Positions 1 through 11,042 of a stretch of DNA of 64,000 nucleotides are shown one piece after another. How positions within the stretch are numbered: the first letter of the stretch is position 1; every line of letters begins with the position of its first letter. Where the stretch lies: the NCBI RefSeq assembly GCF_000002995.4, contig NW_025062476.1:14131001-14195000 (forward strand). The letters run 5' to 3'. The notes beneath the pieces were generated by a model. It was not told the origin of the DNA and did not search any database. It worked only from the letters and a program-made list of their open reading frames with translations. Origin of the DNA: Brugia malayi (lineage: Eukaryota > Nematoda > Chromadorea > Rhabditida > Onchocercidae). Made by a program: the position numbers and the translations under genes.

Positions 1-2179
1 TTCAATTTCTTTTCCATAAAAGAAACGAAAGACATCTGCTGTATTGTCTTCATCAAATTGCTTCTTTTCCTTTCCTCCTTTAAAACATTTTTCAAATATA
101 AGACACAAATTGAAATAGTTCAATAGTTCCAATGCATACATTTATCACATTATTTATCTCATCACAGCTTTCCCTCTCTCTCTCCCTCTCTCTTCCTAAT
201 TATACTACTAAGATAAAGAAGCTACATTAATTTACCTAACATAGTAAGTATTTGCAACATTTTAGGCTCAAAGCGATGATAAAATGGATGAACAGATCAA
301 CAATGGCAAAACCTTTTGTTTACTTTTCTATTTAATTCATGTAAAAACACTTCGATATTTTAAAGTGCCTCCTTATAAAGTTCCATCCATTCACAAAGCA
401 TCCATTCACACACCCAAATAATAATAGATTAGTAAACTAATTCCACATTCTCCCCTATTATTTTAAAAATAGATATTCTCCACCGAAATAGGTTGCTTAT
501 TCCAGCTATTGTCACTCTATCAATGACATTTTCTTTGCTAACATATAGTAATTTGTTTGAATTTGTAGCCAATTCTTTATGCCTATAAAATCACAATGAT
601 AATTATCATTGCAACAAATTAGATCTTATGAAAGACTAAAGACAGAAAAAGGATTGCTAGGAAAGCAAAGGCATATTTTGAATTCATCGGATGAATAGCA
701 AAAAGAAGTAATGCCTTAAAAAGAGCCAAACACACAATTTAAGGGTTATAATAATGGCCAAAAAAGAACTGAGAGCGAAAGCTAAAGCCCAAGATAAATT
801 GTCATATGTGGAAACAACACCACTGATACTTACTACCACATTTCATCCTTTTCACTTAAAAGAAAAAACATATATATTCCTCAATCAATAGTTCCCATTC
901 ATTATTGTGCAGTAGAAATGCAAAATAATGTGCAAATTTCGATTTTTATTGTTTCAAAAAAAAGAAATCAAAACTTAACATTTATTAAGCATCTGGAAGA
1001 AACTCAAACTCATACTCATTGCTCATTAACCAGTTTTACTGATTTTCCATCTTTTAATTTCTTTATTCTTATTCGCATAAAGCACAGTATTGAAATATTG
1101 CTCGAAGAATTGAATTCTAGAATGATCAGATCATATCTGATCGATGCTGTTCAGCAATACTTTATAAATATTAATAATTTGATTGAATACATAAAATGAA
1201 TTGTCTTTAATTAATCTGATCAAAAATGATATTTCCACTACTAAAAAAAGACAAATATAAAAGGCAAAAAAAGAATGGAACTGAAGTTGAAATCTACGCT
1301 TACTGGCCAAGTGGAGACTGATTGTAATTGATGAAGGAGGCTTTGAAGAAATAAGATTCGATTTTTTAAATTAGACTAAATATTCTTTCATCAACAAGCA
1401 GCATTTAAAAAAAAAAAGCAATTTGAAAATTTAAACTGTATGATCTAATTCACTTCATTTCATTTCGAGTGGCATAATCAATTGCTAATTTGATTAAGCT
1501 CAGTTTATTTTAATTTAATCGATCTGGACAGAATGAAATTAGAATCATTTATTTCATTTTACATTAAATGGAACAACTAACAAGCAAAGTATACTTGCAC
1601 TTTTCAACAATGGATGCTAAATAAAAAATACACTTAACAGAAATATTATTCCTCTTCAAATTAACTTAATAAGAAAAGAATAAAAAAAAAAAAAAAAAAA
1701 AAAAAACACTATCATCATCAGTGCTCCAAAATGAGAAGGAAATGGAGCTGAAAGAAGTATGCAAAGTTAACTTCAATGCCTTTAAAATTCGACTCGTATT
1801 TTGCTTGAATTGAAGAGGAAGGAATCCTTCGACTAAGCACTCCATATTCAATCATCATTTTACATCAGAAGCAGTCATATTCTTGTGGAATGTCTTCTCG
1901 TAAAATTTGAAAGTGCCTTGTTTAGTGAGATGCAAACTGGTGACAAATCGAAAATATGATACGGAACGAATAAATTATCATTTCTGTTTTGTTGCTATGG
2001 TGAATTTATTTTTTATCCACTTTATCATTCCACAATTATTCATCCTTTAACGTTGAGAAAAAGACGCGCACTTCTCTGGTGACGTCCAATGAGCCATAAA
2101 TTTCATTGGCCATAACTTTTACATTTGGATGCAAAAAAAACGAATTGGCAATAGTCTAACTACGCCAATTTCTTTTCCT

Positions 2180-2216
<37 letters not shown>

Positions 2217-2701
2217 AGAACCTAAGCTAATATCATTAATCTTACAAGAATGTTGTAAATATAATCGATAGATCATAGACTAATTAATGGCTCAGTGAAT
2301 TAAACATACAGCATTAGTAATAGTTTCAGCAAAAATTGCAACTGCAATAATTAGATCGAACATTCTCGATAAATTTCTCGAACAGTTCCATAAACATATG
2401 CATTTGAGTCAATGTCATAGCGCAGCATAAGGCATATCTCGTTGGGCGCTTATGTGCGGCCTTCTTCAATTAGAAATACAACAGCGCATGTTGCATAAGT
2501 AATGTCATCTGAGCCACCCACTTGAGCTTGGCGGATAACAGAAGTGAAAATGTGAGCGCTTGAAATAGAATATTTGGAGAAGGATAAATGAGTCGGAAAA
2601 ATGAGAGAAGAGGAATAGAAGTAGGATACCTCGATGGTTTAAATTGTTTTGCAAGGTTGAAATATGTAAAATAGAAGAAAATCACAAAGATATAAATAAA
2701 C
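1..2701. other. AT-rich stretch without a recognisable gene
   Basis: No open frame here has family resemblance or convincing splice-linked partners. Visible simple-sequence elements are a pyrimidine run (about 171-195) and two long A tracts (about 1680-1706 and 2189-2215). A 93-codon frame at 918-1199 is open on the plus strand but is low complexity and I do not recognise it. Confidence 0.5.
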
Positions 2702-2902
2702 AAGGACAGTTGAATGAGAAGGAATGAAAAAGCAGTCCTTTTGAGAATAATGGGAAAGAAGTAGGAGTGGAAGAGGTTTAATTGAGAAGCTCTTATTTTG
2801 AGCTATCGAAACGAACACAGACCACCACCAGAAAAGCAGTAGTGAAAATGATAGCGCCACTACTGCTACTCTTCTACCGCCATGCAATTTTATCTTCCTC
2901 AT
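2639..2902 (-). CDS. Short signal-peptide-like ORF crossing the duplication edge (doubtful)
   Basis: Minus-strand frame of 87 codons. It begins with a basic stretch followed by a strongly hydrophobic run (VAVVALSFSLLLFWWWSVFV), which resembles a signal peptide or a membrane anchor. The first ~67 residues are identical in the second duplication copy (10336-10578). The C-terminal tails differ because the frame runs across the duplication breakpoint. There is no recognised family. It may be a first exon whose partners were lost, or chance. I would not count it as a gene without transcript support. Confidence 0.15.
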   Translation of the reverse strand: MRKIKLHGGRRVAVVALSFSLLLFWWWSVFVSIAQNKSFSIKPLPLLLLSHYSQKDCFFIPSHSTVLVYLYLCDFLLFYIFQPCKTI

Positions 2903-3324
2903 CAGTAATTGAGCAAACAGTTTCAGCTAAAGATAAAAGTAGCAAGCAGTGCAGCAATTGCTTTTCGGACATGGCAATAATATTGAAATCAGCTTGCTTA
3001 TATAATAATATGATTAGCAATAATAATAATAATAATAACGATAATGATAATAATATAACCTGAACTCGATGACATTATAGAACGAACGGCAGAAGTGGAA
3101 TAGTGCTGAGTGATTGTGATACGATGTTTGGAGCGTAGATAGACGGATAATAAATTTTGAAAAGTATTCTGCGATAATGAAATAAATTCTTTTCCTTTTG
3201 ATCATTTTAATTATGAAATGAATGTGATTGCCACAAATAATTTAGCACATTGAAAGAAGCGCCCTTTCAGCTGTCACATAAAAATGACTGTCAAATTGAA
3301 ATGTACGAGATTTCATGTGAACAT

Positions 3325-3344
3325 CAGAGAGAGAGAGAGAGAGA
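3325..3344. repeat. GA dinucleotide microsatellite, duplication copy 1
   Basis: A run of about ten GA units. The allelic position in copy 2 (about 11001-11040) has roughly twice as many. This is the main length difference between the two copies of segmental duplication A. Confidence 0.9.
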
Positions 3345-3584
3345 CTAAAATGACAGAGCAGCAAGGATGCACTGCACGAATGTGATGTATCGTACGCCCT
3401 GCATCTGCAAATTATTGGTGTTAGCAATTAACCGAGGCGGTAAGGGATGGGAGGGAATATGCGCAATAGGACACTTATGGTCAATTGAAGAAGAAAGTGA
3501 AGAGTGGAGAAGGAGATCTGAATAAATTATCAATGATCGTCTTGGTTAATTCACTGATTCACTCTTCAGGTCCGTTAGTAACTC

Positions 3585-3689
3585 ACTCTGTTACAGAGTA
3601 AGGAGTAAGGGAAGCGATAGATTCAAGTTGATCCTTCCGCTGAGTTAATTCGGGTTGTGAGGGTGCCCGTGGGAGAGTAGAATCAACTT
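3585..3689 (+). ncRNA. Candidate structured RNA inside duplication A (speculative)
   Basis: A small perfect hairpin (ACTCTG, TTA loop, CAGAGT at 3585-3599) is followed by an 8-bp stem, AAGTTGAT at 3625-3632 with ATCAACTT at 3682-3689. The stem encloses a locally GC-richer loop with an internal GGGTGCCC. The same sequence is present unchanged in copy 2. It matches no tRNA, spliced-leader or miRNA that I recognise. This is a weak hint of a folded RNA, not a call of one. Confidence 0.15.
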
Positions 3690-5728
3690 AGACTTTAGGT
3701 AAATGTTCCAAAGTGAAAATTTTATATAATTTGTCAGAAAAAAGAAGGAAGAAGGATAGTTGGTGATATGACTGCAATCAGTAAAGCAACGAGAAGGAAC
3801 TTTTCGGCTCGGTCTTTTTCGTCTCCCAGTGATTGGACCAAGAGAGATCTAACATTCTTAATGTAATAAATAATAAATATTCATTACATTATAACGCCCT
3901 GCCATACCTTTCTTCCCTGAGCATACAAATGGATTATCAATTGTGAAAGAAGGGAGGAACCGATTATCTGAATAAAATCGTAAAGCTCTCTTTAATTAGT
4001 CATATCATAACATATCATCTCTTATTAAAATTCCTATTAAATGCTTATTATTGTAGATGAATGAATGAATATCGAAAAATACGCAAATATTATTCGAAAA
4101 TTTTTTATAAAGAAAATATTAGATGGGAAAAAATGGAAAATATTCTGTCTTATCCGTTTGAGCCGCGGTAAATTTTAATTAAATGTACGCAAAATACTCC
4201 GTTTTTCTTATTTCTCCTTACCTCATTGACCTCCTCCTCATATATCTCGACGAGACTCATAAGTTAGTAAACAAATAAATTCAAAAAGAAATAATTCACT
4301 AGAAATGAAATTGTACATTGTTAGTGATACTACAATCGACCGACCGCACATCGTTTCCTTTGCAGACTTCACTTCTTCCTGTTATCGTTTTATAAGAAAT
4401 AATTGAGACGACAAAATGGAAGAATTAAAAAGATATTATAGATGCGTGGAATAATTTGATTCACAAAGAATCTATGAAATTTACTCACACAGAATTAGCG
4501 AAAAGTTACTCGGTGATATGATGCAAAATGTATCAAATTTATGCTCCTGCCAACTGATCACGGGCATATGACAGGTGTTGATTAATTGTTATGAAGTGCC
4601 GAACAATAAAATGTTATCGTCTTGAAATATTCTATATTAATTCGAACTTGCTAAAAAGCCAATTAAAAAGTGTAAAAATTTAAAGCATAAAATTTATTGC
4701 AATGTAGTATATCATAGTTGAAAAATGTGATCATTTATGCAAGAAGAGAAATCGACAAAATTCCCTAATATCCTGAATCATTTTTACCTTTTCACTGTAT
4801 TGCCGCTGATCTAGAAAAATTGATCTCGTTGACGGGTCACAGAAAATGAATCATTTTCACATCCTATTTACTTACTGCAAATGAAGCAAGCAGCGAGAGC
4901 ATTTTTTTTTTTTTTTGCTTTCACCGCATTTAAGACAGTTTTCTCGAATAATAATCTGATAGGTCATTTCTTGTTGAAATGTTGCACACATTATGAAATG
5001 AATCAAAAAATGCCCTGTTCTGGTCATTGTGCTGGTAATATTGTCAAGACCAATTAAATAATGATGACAAGCCACTTTCTTCATTTCCATCTAAAAGTGA
5101 CCCCTCATGATGAGAAATCTATAATATGGCAATGAAATCATCGTAAAGGATTACCCTGTTTAGCCTTGCGGAAAGAAACCGGTAAGGAAGGGCGGTGTTG
5201 CAATGTGCTGATTAATAAAAGTATGTGTATCATTTAATTTTATGATAAATTCGACATTTAATTTCTATAAATTTCTGAAAAGTCCTGGATCTATACGATT
5301 GGCTTACCTACAATTACAATTCACCTTGTTATCTTTAAGTGAATATTTCGCTACAGAATTTTTCATTTTATCTCATTTCTAAAATTGCAAAACGTTAATG
5401 TCATTTGCAATGGTTTAATTATTTACTTCTGAAATTATTCTCTGAAAGAACTCGAAAGGCGTTTTGCATGAATAAGAATTAATTCATGTGATCGGTATCA
5501 AAGCTTTCAAGTGAAAAATTAATGGATGAGTTCTTATCTAATTTTCAATGCAAATTTCGCAGCATTGAAAAAAATGTCGTGACCTCGCCTAAGTGTTGGT
5601 TAAGCAGCATGCTGAATCATACAAGATACTCGAAAACTAGTTTCCGGAACTTCCTAACATAACCTTTATTGGAGATATACCAATAAACACGTAACAGTAC
5701 AAATTTATATTAAAGATCAAAAATATGG

Positions 5729-8071
5729 AGCAGTTCCTTTCAAACAGGAAAATGACTGATTTATTCATTCACCAAAACCAACAATTACAGCTGGTTGGAC
5801 ATGTTGTTTCCGTTCACTGAATAGGTGTTTGAAACACTGAACTGCGGCGTACCGGAAATCTCTTTGACGATATAAAAATAACACGACCAAGTTGAAGGAA
5901 TTCAATAGGCGCAAATATACACAGCACATCACAATGATTTGCGATGTTATAGAAGAATCCATCACGTAAATACATTCCACCGTTGACGGCACAACGACAA
6001 GAACTGCAAGCTAATGGAATATTACCTGTAAAACTCACTATTTAATATTTAAGCAGTCCGACCGAGCCTATCCCAAGGCTATTTGGTCACTTTGGTACTG
6101 AATTCATAAATCAAACTTATGTTTTAGAGTGCAACGGAGCATCACCGTTTCGAAAGAATTTAGCTTTCTGACCACAAAATCTGGGAGGAAGAACATACAA
6201 AATGTAAAACAGCAAGAGATCAATGCTGTTTGAGTGTATCGCTTTTGATTTTTCAGGAAATGTGATAAGTCGCGGTTATGCGAGTGACTTGAAAGGAACT
6301 GTGCGCCGAACTTCCTGAAAGGATATGATAATGATATGATTAAAGTTTCATTCATATTTTGGGTTTGACTTTGTTAATGAATTGTCACCTGCCGTAAATG
6401 ACGTAAAAAAGTGATAATTAAACAAAAAGAGTATATTAGTTCTTTTTTTCTATCGCTATGTGCTCGTTTATGATAATTTTATTTTCATAATCTTATTAAA
6501 AAATTTTATTTTTTTTTGGCAAATGACATATTGCTTTCAATTTTCCATATTGTCTGACAATAAGCAGTTACGTATATTACATTCCTGTTTTAGGATATTG
6601 ATGGCATTTTTAAAATTAGAATGATTCTGATAAATGTTATCTTTGATTAGATGATTAGTAATAAATATTTAAAAGCATACTTTCTCAGCACGACAACTAC
6701 GACGACCATAAAAATAACACTCAGCAATGAAGCAACAGAGGTCAGTACTAGCAGTGCCTCATAAAAATGAGTTAAATATACCTCTTGCACTCTGCAAGAA
6801 ATATTGCATACATTTTGAAATTAAAAAATTGTTATCTATTTTGAAAACTGTCTACTTATAGTGTCCACAAAAGGTAGATTTTTTCCTTAGAATTTATTAT
6901 TGTAGTTGTAATAATGTTTTAAAATATTAATTAGCAAAAGGTCTTGAAAATTGCCTGATTACGGTGCTTGTGATTGAAATTTTTTCCTTGGAATTTATTA
7001 CTCGTAGTGTTCAAAGTAATTTACTTATTATTACTTACACACAAAACTTAGATATAAGCCGAATTGGTTCAATTAAACTTGCAATGACAGCAGCAGTTAC
7101 CACAGTGATGGTAATCACATATTGTGCGGTAATTAACGAATAACTTATTCGTGTGCTGTGAGCATAGTAATATATTGGGAATGCCACAACACAAAACCTT
7201 TCCAAGCTGTTCGTTAACAAACTTAATCCGTTCAGAAAATGTGATGTGAAAAAAAGTACGGATATCTGAAAATTCTTAACATTTACTTTCTTTTATTCTT
7301 CGTAACTTATTGTTGTAACTGTAAAAATTTCATAGAAGGACGTAATTTCCGGAATTCCTTTAAAAAGAAAAAAAAAAACAAACGCTCAGCACACATTCAT
7401 GATGACTAATGAGTTTTTCATCAGCGGAATAGATTAATCGTTTCATCCCTAGTAATATCACGCTAATTCCGGTAAATCCATTATTCAAGAACACAACAGC
7501 GATAACCACATAAGTTTTCCTGAAATACTCGAAATAATGCTTCCATCTGTTGTTATGCAATCCAGGTGTGATTGAGATAAATCGGTTGACCTGAGTGCTT
7601 TACGAATTATCACAAGCAGAAAGGCCGGAATGTTGATCAGTATAAGCATTGTACCGACAACGAAATAGCCATATGTGCGTAGAATATAGGTGATATTTGG
7701 TAGCATTTACTCTTCTTTTAATCTTCACTCTTCACAACGGTGTGACACTTTCACTTTGTCTGCAACAGATCAATTGAAGTGGAAAAGTTTGGTAAAATTG
7801 GTAACCTTAGATTAAATGGGGTTACATCAACAGAAACATTCACTGTTTCACTCTTTCGATGACACTGCAAAATATTAGGACTAAAAACGATAGTTAGGGA
7901 AGGTCGCTATTGTCTGACACTGCTCAAAAGTATGTAACATTTGGCTTGCAATAAATGAGAAATTTGAAATTACTTTCGCATATGATGAAATGAAACTCAG
8001 AATAAATTCTTACATGCAATTTCACTTTAAACTGAACCTTTCGTGTTCGTTTTGCACTTTCAAAATTCAAA
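5729..8071. repeat. Segmental duplication of a receptor gene, copy 1
   Basis: The block is repeated in the same orientation at 28372-30690. Outside one replaced patch (about 7230-7367 here, about 29873-29990 in the other copy) I counted only about four substitutions in roughly 2.2 kb. The block contains the whole receptor gene plus about 360 bp upstream of its ATG. Confidence 0.95.
5765..7706 (-). CDS. Seven-transmembrane receptor, nematode chemoreceptor-like (copy 1)
   Basis: Six exons by hand: 7591-7706, 7384-7546, 7039-7265, 6681-6791, 6146-6314 and 5765-6010. All phases agree and give 343 residues. Seven hydrophobic segments are visible: TM1 in exon 1 after an N-glycosylation site (NIT), TM2 in exon 2, TM3 at the exon 2/3 junction, TM4 in exon 3, TM5 in exon 4, TM6 in exon 5, TM7 in exon 6. 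TM3 ends in LERFCVVAFPIYYY, a DRY-like motif in the style of Srsx receptors. TM7 has LNSFNL and then YRQRDFRYA. The role would be ligand detection at the plasma membrane with G-protein coupling, inferred from family style. The exon 5/6 junction is the least certain, because two acceptors 9 bp apart are possible. It is nearly identical to the gene at 28408-30325 apart from TM3. Confidence 0.82.
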
Positions 8072-10377
8072 AAGAGTACCAAGAACCTTTCAATTGTTGT
8101 TCGCTTTCCATCACTTCAGTTGTAACGAATTTTGATGTAAAATTTTATTTTTTCGTCTAATAAATTATTCAGTAGCACTATTTCAGTAGTAGTCACCCAA
8201 TATTCAATGCCAAATTGTATTAATCATCGAAATCTCAAATTAGTTACTGCCGTGAATTCCTAAACCAATTTTTCAGTAAATTATTGAGGTAACATTCGGA
8301 TTGATGAAGAATTTCTAATTATTATTTATTCACAGGCAACAAATCGTCTATCAAATCTCAAATAACTGCCATGCTGCAATGATGTCAATCAGTCTCTCTT
8401 ACAATTTCAAATAAGTGAAATTTGATCACGAAATTTCTTACAGAATGATACTATCGGACTGTTTTCACCTCTCAAATATGTGACACTTAGTCTCGCAGAT
8501 AATGTCATAACAGTTAACAGCTGGATGACTCCTGAGTTCTTTGTTTTATTCGCTCTCTTTTCTTGCAGTTCTCTGAAAGCAAATATCATGTCTGTCTGTG
8601 GTACTACTTTTATTAACTTTGAAAAACATTGGCTTCGAAGTAGAAGTGCTTCTGTCCATTTTTGCAAGAATTTTTACTAGCTCGAAAAAAAACCGAATTA
8701 TAATAGAAATAAAATTATATTAAATCCACAGAACTAAGGATTGCATTGTTTGAGTTTGGACAAATGTTCTAATGTCACATAAGAGATCATTTATCTGATA
8801 TTCATCTTTCTTGTAGCTGAGCTTATTTGCATTGTTTGTTAACAAAGAATAAGTGTTGATTAAATTGTTTACAATTACTAGCTCCTTACTGTTACAGTTG
8901 ACTCTTTTTGTTGTTTGTCGGTTCCCTATAAACTGTAAATTATATTAAAATTTGACAGGGTTAACAGCACTTTGTTTAGCTGACCTCTCCTCTACAGTAT
9001 TGTAAATGACGCGTCTTGATGCTTACTATTTAAGGAATTACAAGCTTTATTGAGGCTAGGTTTTCTGCTTAGCAATGTGACATTCATGCTGTCCTACAAC
9101 TACTTACTTCCTCAAACTTTCTAACACTGCTCAATAACTACGATCAACAATAATCTTTGTCTCTCAATAAAATAAAGATTGGTCGGTCAAACTTGTCCTT
9201 CCTTCCTGCAAAGTAACAACTATTCAACTCGAATCAGACCCTCTTTCAGGACACAGCTATAGAGAGCAAAGTGATACTTCAATAACATACCGCGAATGCA
9301 TCCTCTGGGCACTGAGATGTAGTCGGTGGGGGCCAATGACCCAAAGGGTCCAGGGTGCACACCGGATTGTTTTTAGGCTGTCTATCTGCTGGAAGACTGT
9401 GTTTGTGATCTGAACAGAACCTTGGAAGGGAAGACCCACTGTCGCTGCAATTCCTAACACAGTGCTTGCGTAGTACTCCTTCCCACACTTCAAAGTTCTT
9501 TCTACTATGGCATTGAAGTCAGGATTATGATCTTATAGTTTGGCGGAACATTTTGGATGGAGGATGAAGGTCAATGTAGGATTTGGTTTTGTCGACAAGG
9601 TGGGTGACAGTTAGAATGTGTGTGCTGAAAAGGACAGCATGTTATTTATTTTGCAATTCAAGGCTTAGCCAGATAATGCGATTAGAATGACCTGTCGGCA
9701 AGTTTAAAGGAAATTGGGTTCCTAATCATGAGGTCAACTTATGAATGGGAACGTCCAGTTTATCTGACGAAAAGAAAATGTAGCTGGCACCATTTTCTTT
9801 TACGTTGCAGCGATGTATTTTCATTTCTTTGTCCGATTCGATCACGCTGAAGACGTCGGTTAACCACGCAGCCAACCAACCGGACTGTAGATCATACAAA
9901 AGATATAAAATAGCTAATTTCATACTGAATGCCCCTGAATCCGTCAAGAAGTATCGTTCTTATAGACATACGGCTTTTATAGGTTAACGAACCCTATTTG
10001 TAAAGATTTGAAATTAGAGTTAATGTATTCATTACACCTGTGAACTTAACTTTTTCTGACTCTTCAGTTTAGGCAAAGAAAATACATAGAAATGTTTAAC
10101 ACGGGACCTTATCTGAGGTATATATCATTTTTAGAATAGCTCGCAAAGGTATGCAAGACAAAGGTAGTCAGCGGATATTTATACATAACAGAATTAATGA
10201 TATGAGGCGCAGTTCAAAGGTTATGCTACGACTTATTATTGATACTGCAAAGCTAGCAGAATATTAAGTTGACATTTGAAGTGACCATTATTTTGAAATC
10301 ATCAAGGCATAGAAAAGTCTGAAATTGAATCAAAGTCAAAGATGCGATGATAATAATACAAAAATGAAATCGAAATA
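8072..10377. other. Region with only doubtful coding fragments
   Basis: Between the receptor block and duplication copy 2. A minus-strand 86-codon frame (8407-8667) and a minus-strand frame at 9726-9947 are open but unrecognised. A cysteine-rich exon-like piece is listed separately. No RNA gene or mobile element was seen. Confidence 0.4.
9293..9490 (-). CDS. Orphan cysteine/proline-rich exon-like fragment
   Basis: The minus-strand frame is locally GC-richer than its surroundings and ends at a strong donor (TTCGCG|GTATGT). Its translation is rich in Cys, Pro and Trp: WEGVLRKHCVRNCSDSG, then NNPVCTLDPLGHWPPPTTSQ, then a Cys. The C..C..G.W.PP...C spacing recalls the end of the hormone-receptor (HRM) domain of adhesion receptors, but that is only a resemblance. 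A second frame is also open over the same bases. I found no phase-matched partner exon nearby. It could be a lone exon of a larger gene, a relic, or chance. Confidence 0.25.
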
Positions 10378-10998
10378 AAGGACAGTTGAATGAGAAGGAA
10401 TGAAAAAGCAGTCCTTTTGAGAATAATGGGAAAGAAGTAGGAGTGGAAGAGGTTTAATTGAGAAGCTCTTATTTTGAGCTATCGAAACGAACACAGACCA
10501 CCACCAGAAAAGCAGTAGTGAAAATGATAGCGCCACTACTGCTACTCTTCTACCGCCATGCAATTTTATCTTCCTCATCAGTAATTGAGCAAACAGTTTC
10601 AGCTAAAGATAAAAGTAGCAAGCAGTGCAGCAATTGCTTTTCGGACATGGCAATAATATTGAAATCAGCTTGCTTATATAATAATATGATTAGCAATAAT
10701 AATAATAATAATAACGATAATGATAATAATATAACCTGAACTCGATGACATTATAGAACGAACGGCAGAAGTGGAATAGTGCTGAGTGATTGTGATACGA
10801 TGTTTGGAGCGTAGATAGACGGATAATAAATTTTGAAAAGTATTCTGTGATAATGAAATAAATTCTTTTCCTTTTGATCATTTTAATTATGAAATGAATG
10901 TGATTGCCACAAATAATTTAGCACATTGAAAGAAGCGCTCTTTCAGCTGTCACATAAAAATGACTGTCAAATTGAAATGTACGAGATTTCATGTGAAC

Positions 10999-11042
<44 letters not shown>

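Larger units (their letters stand above)
2702..5447. repeat. Segmental duplication A, copy 1
   Basis: This 2.75-kb block recurs in direct orientation at 10378-13142. I saw only about three base substitutions between the copies, a GA microsatellite 20 bp longer in copy 2, and a one-base difference in a T tract near 4902. Identity stops sharply at both ends. No clear protein gene was found inside. The longest frames are short and lack family resemblance, so the block may carry regulatory or non-coding RNA sequence, or simply be junk. Confidence 0.95.

Noticed and set aside
918..1199. 93-codon plus-strand frame
   Set aside because: Low complexity, Ile/Asn/Lys-rich as expected from base composition, with no splice partners.
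2782..3063. 93-codon plus-strand frame ending in an Asn/Asp run
   Set aside because: It overlaps the minus-strand frame and ends in an AAT/GAT microsatellite. Its conservation in the second copy reflects recent duplication only.
5814..6038. Second minus-strand frame over the TM7 exon of the receptor
   Set aside because: The other frame gives a proper TM7 and the DFRY tail, and fits the splice phase.
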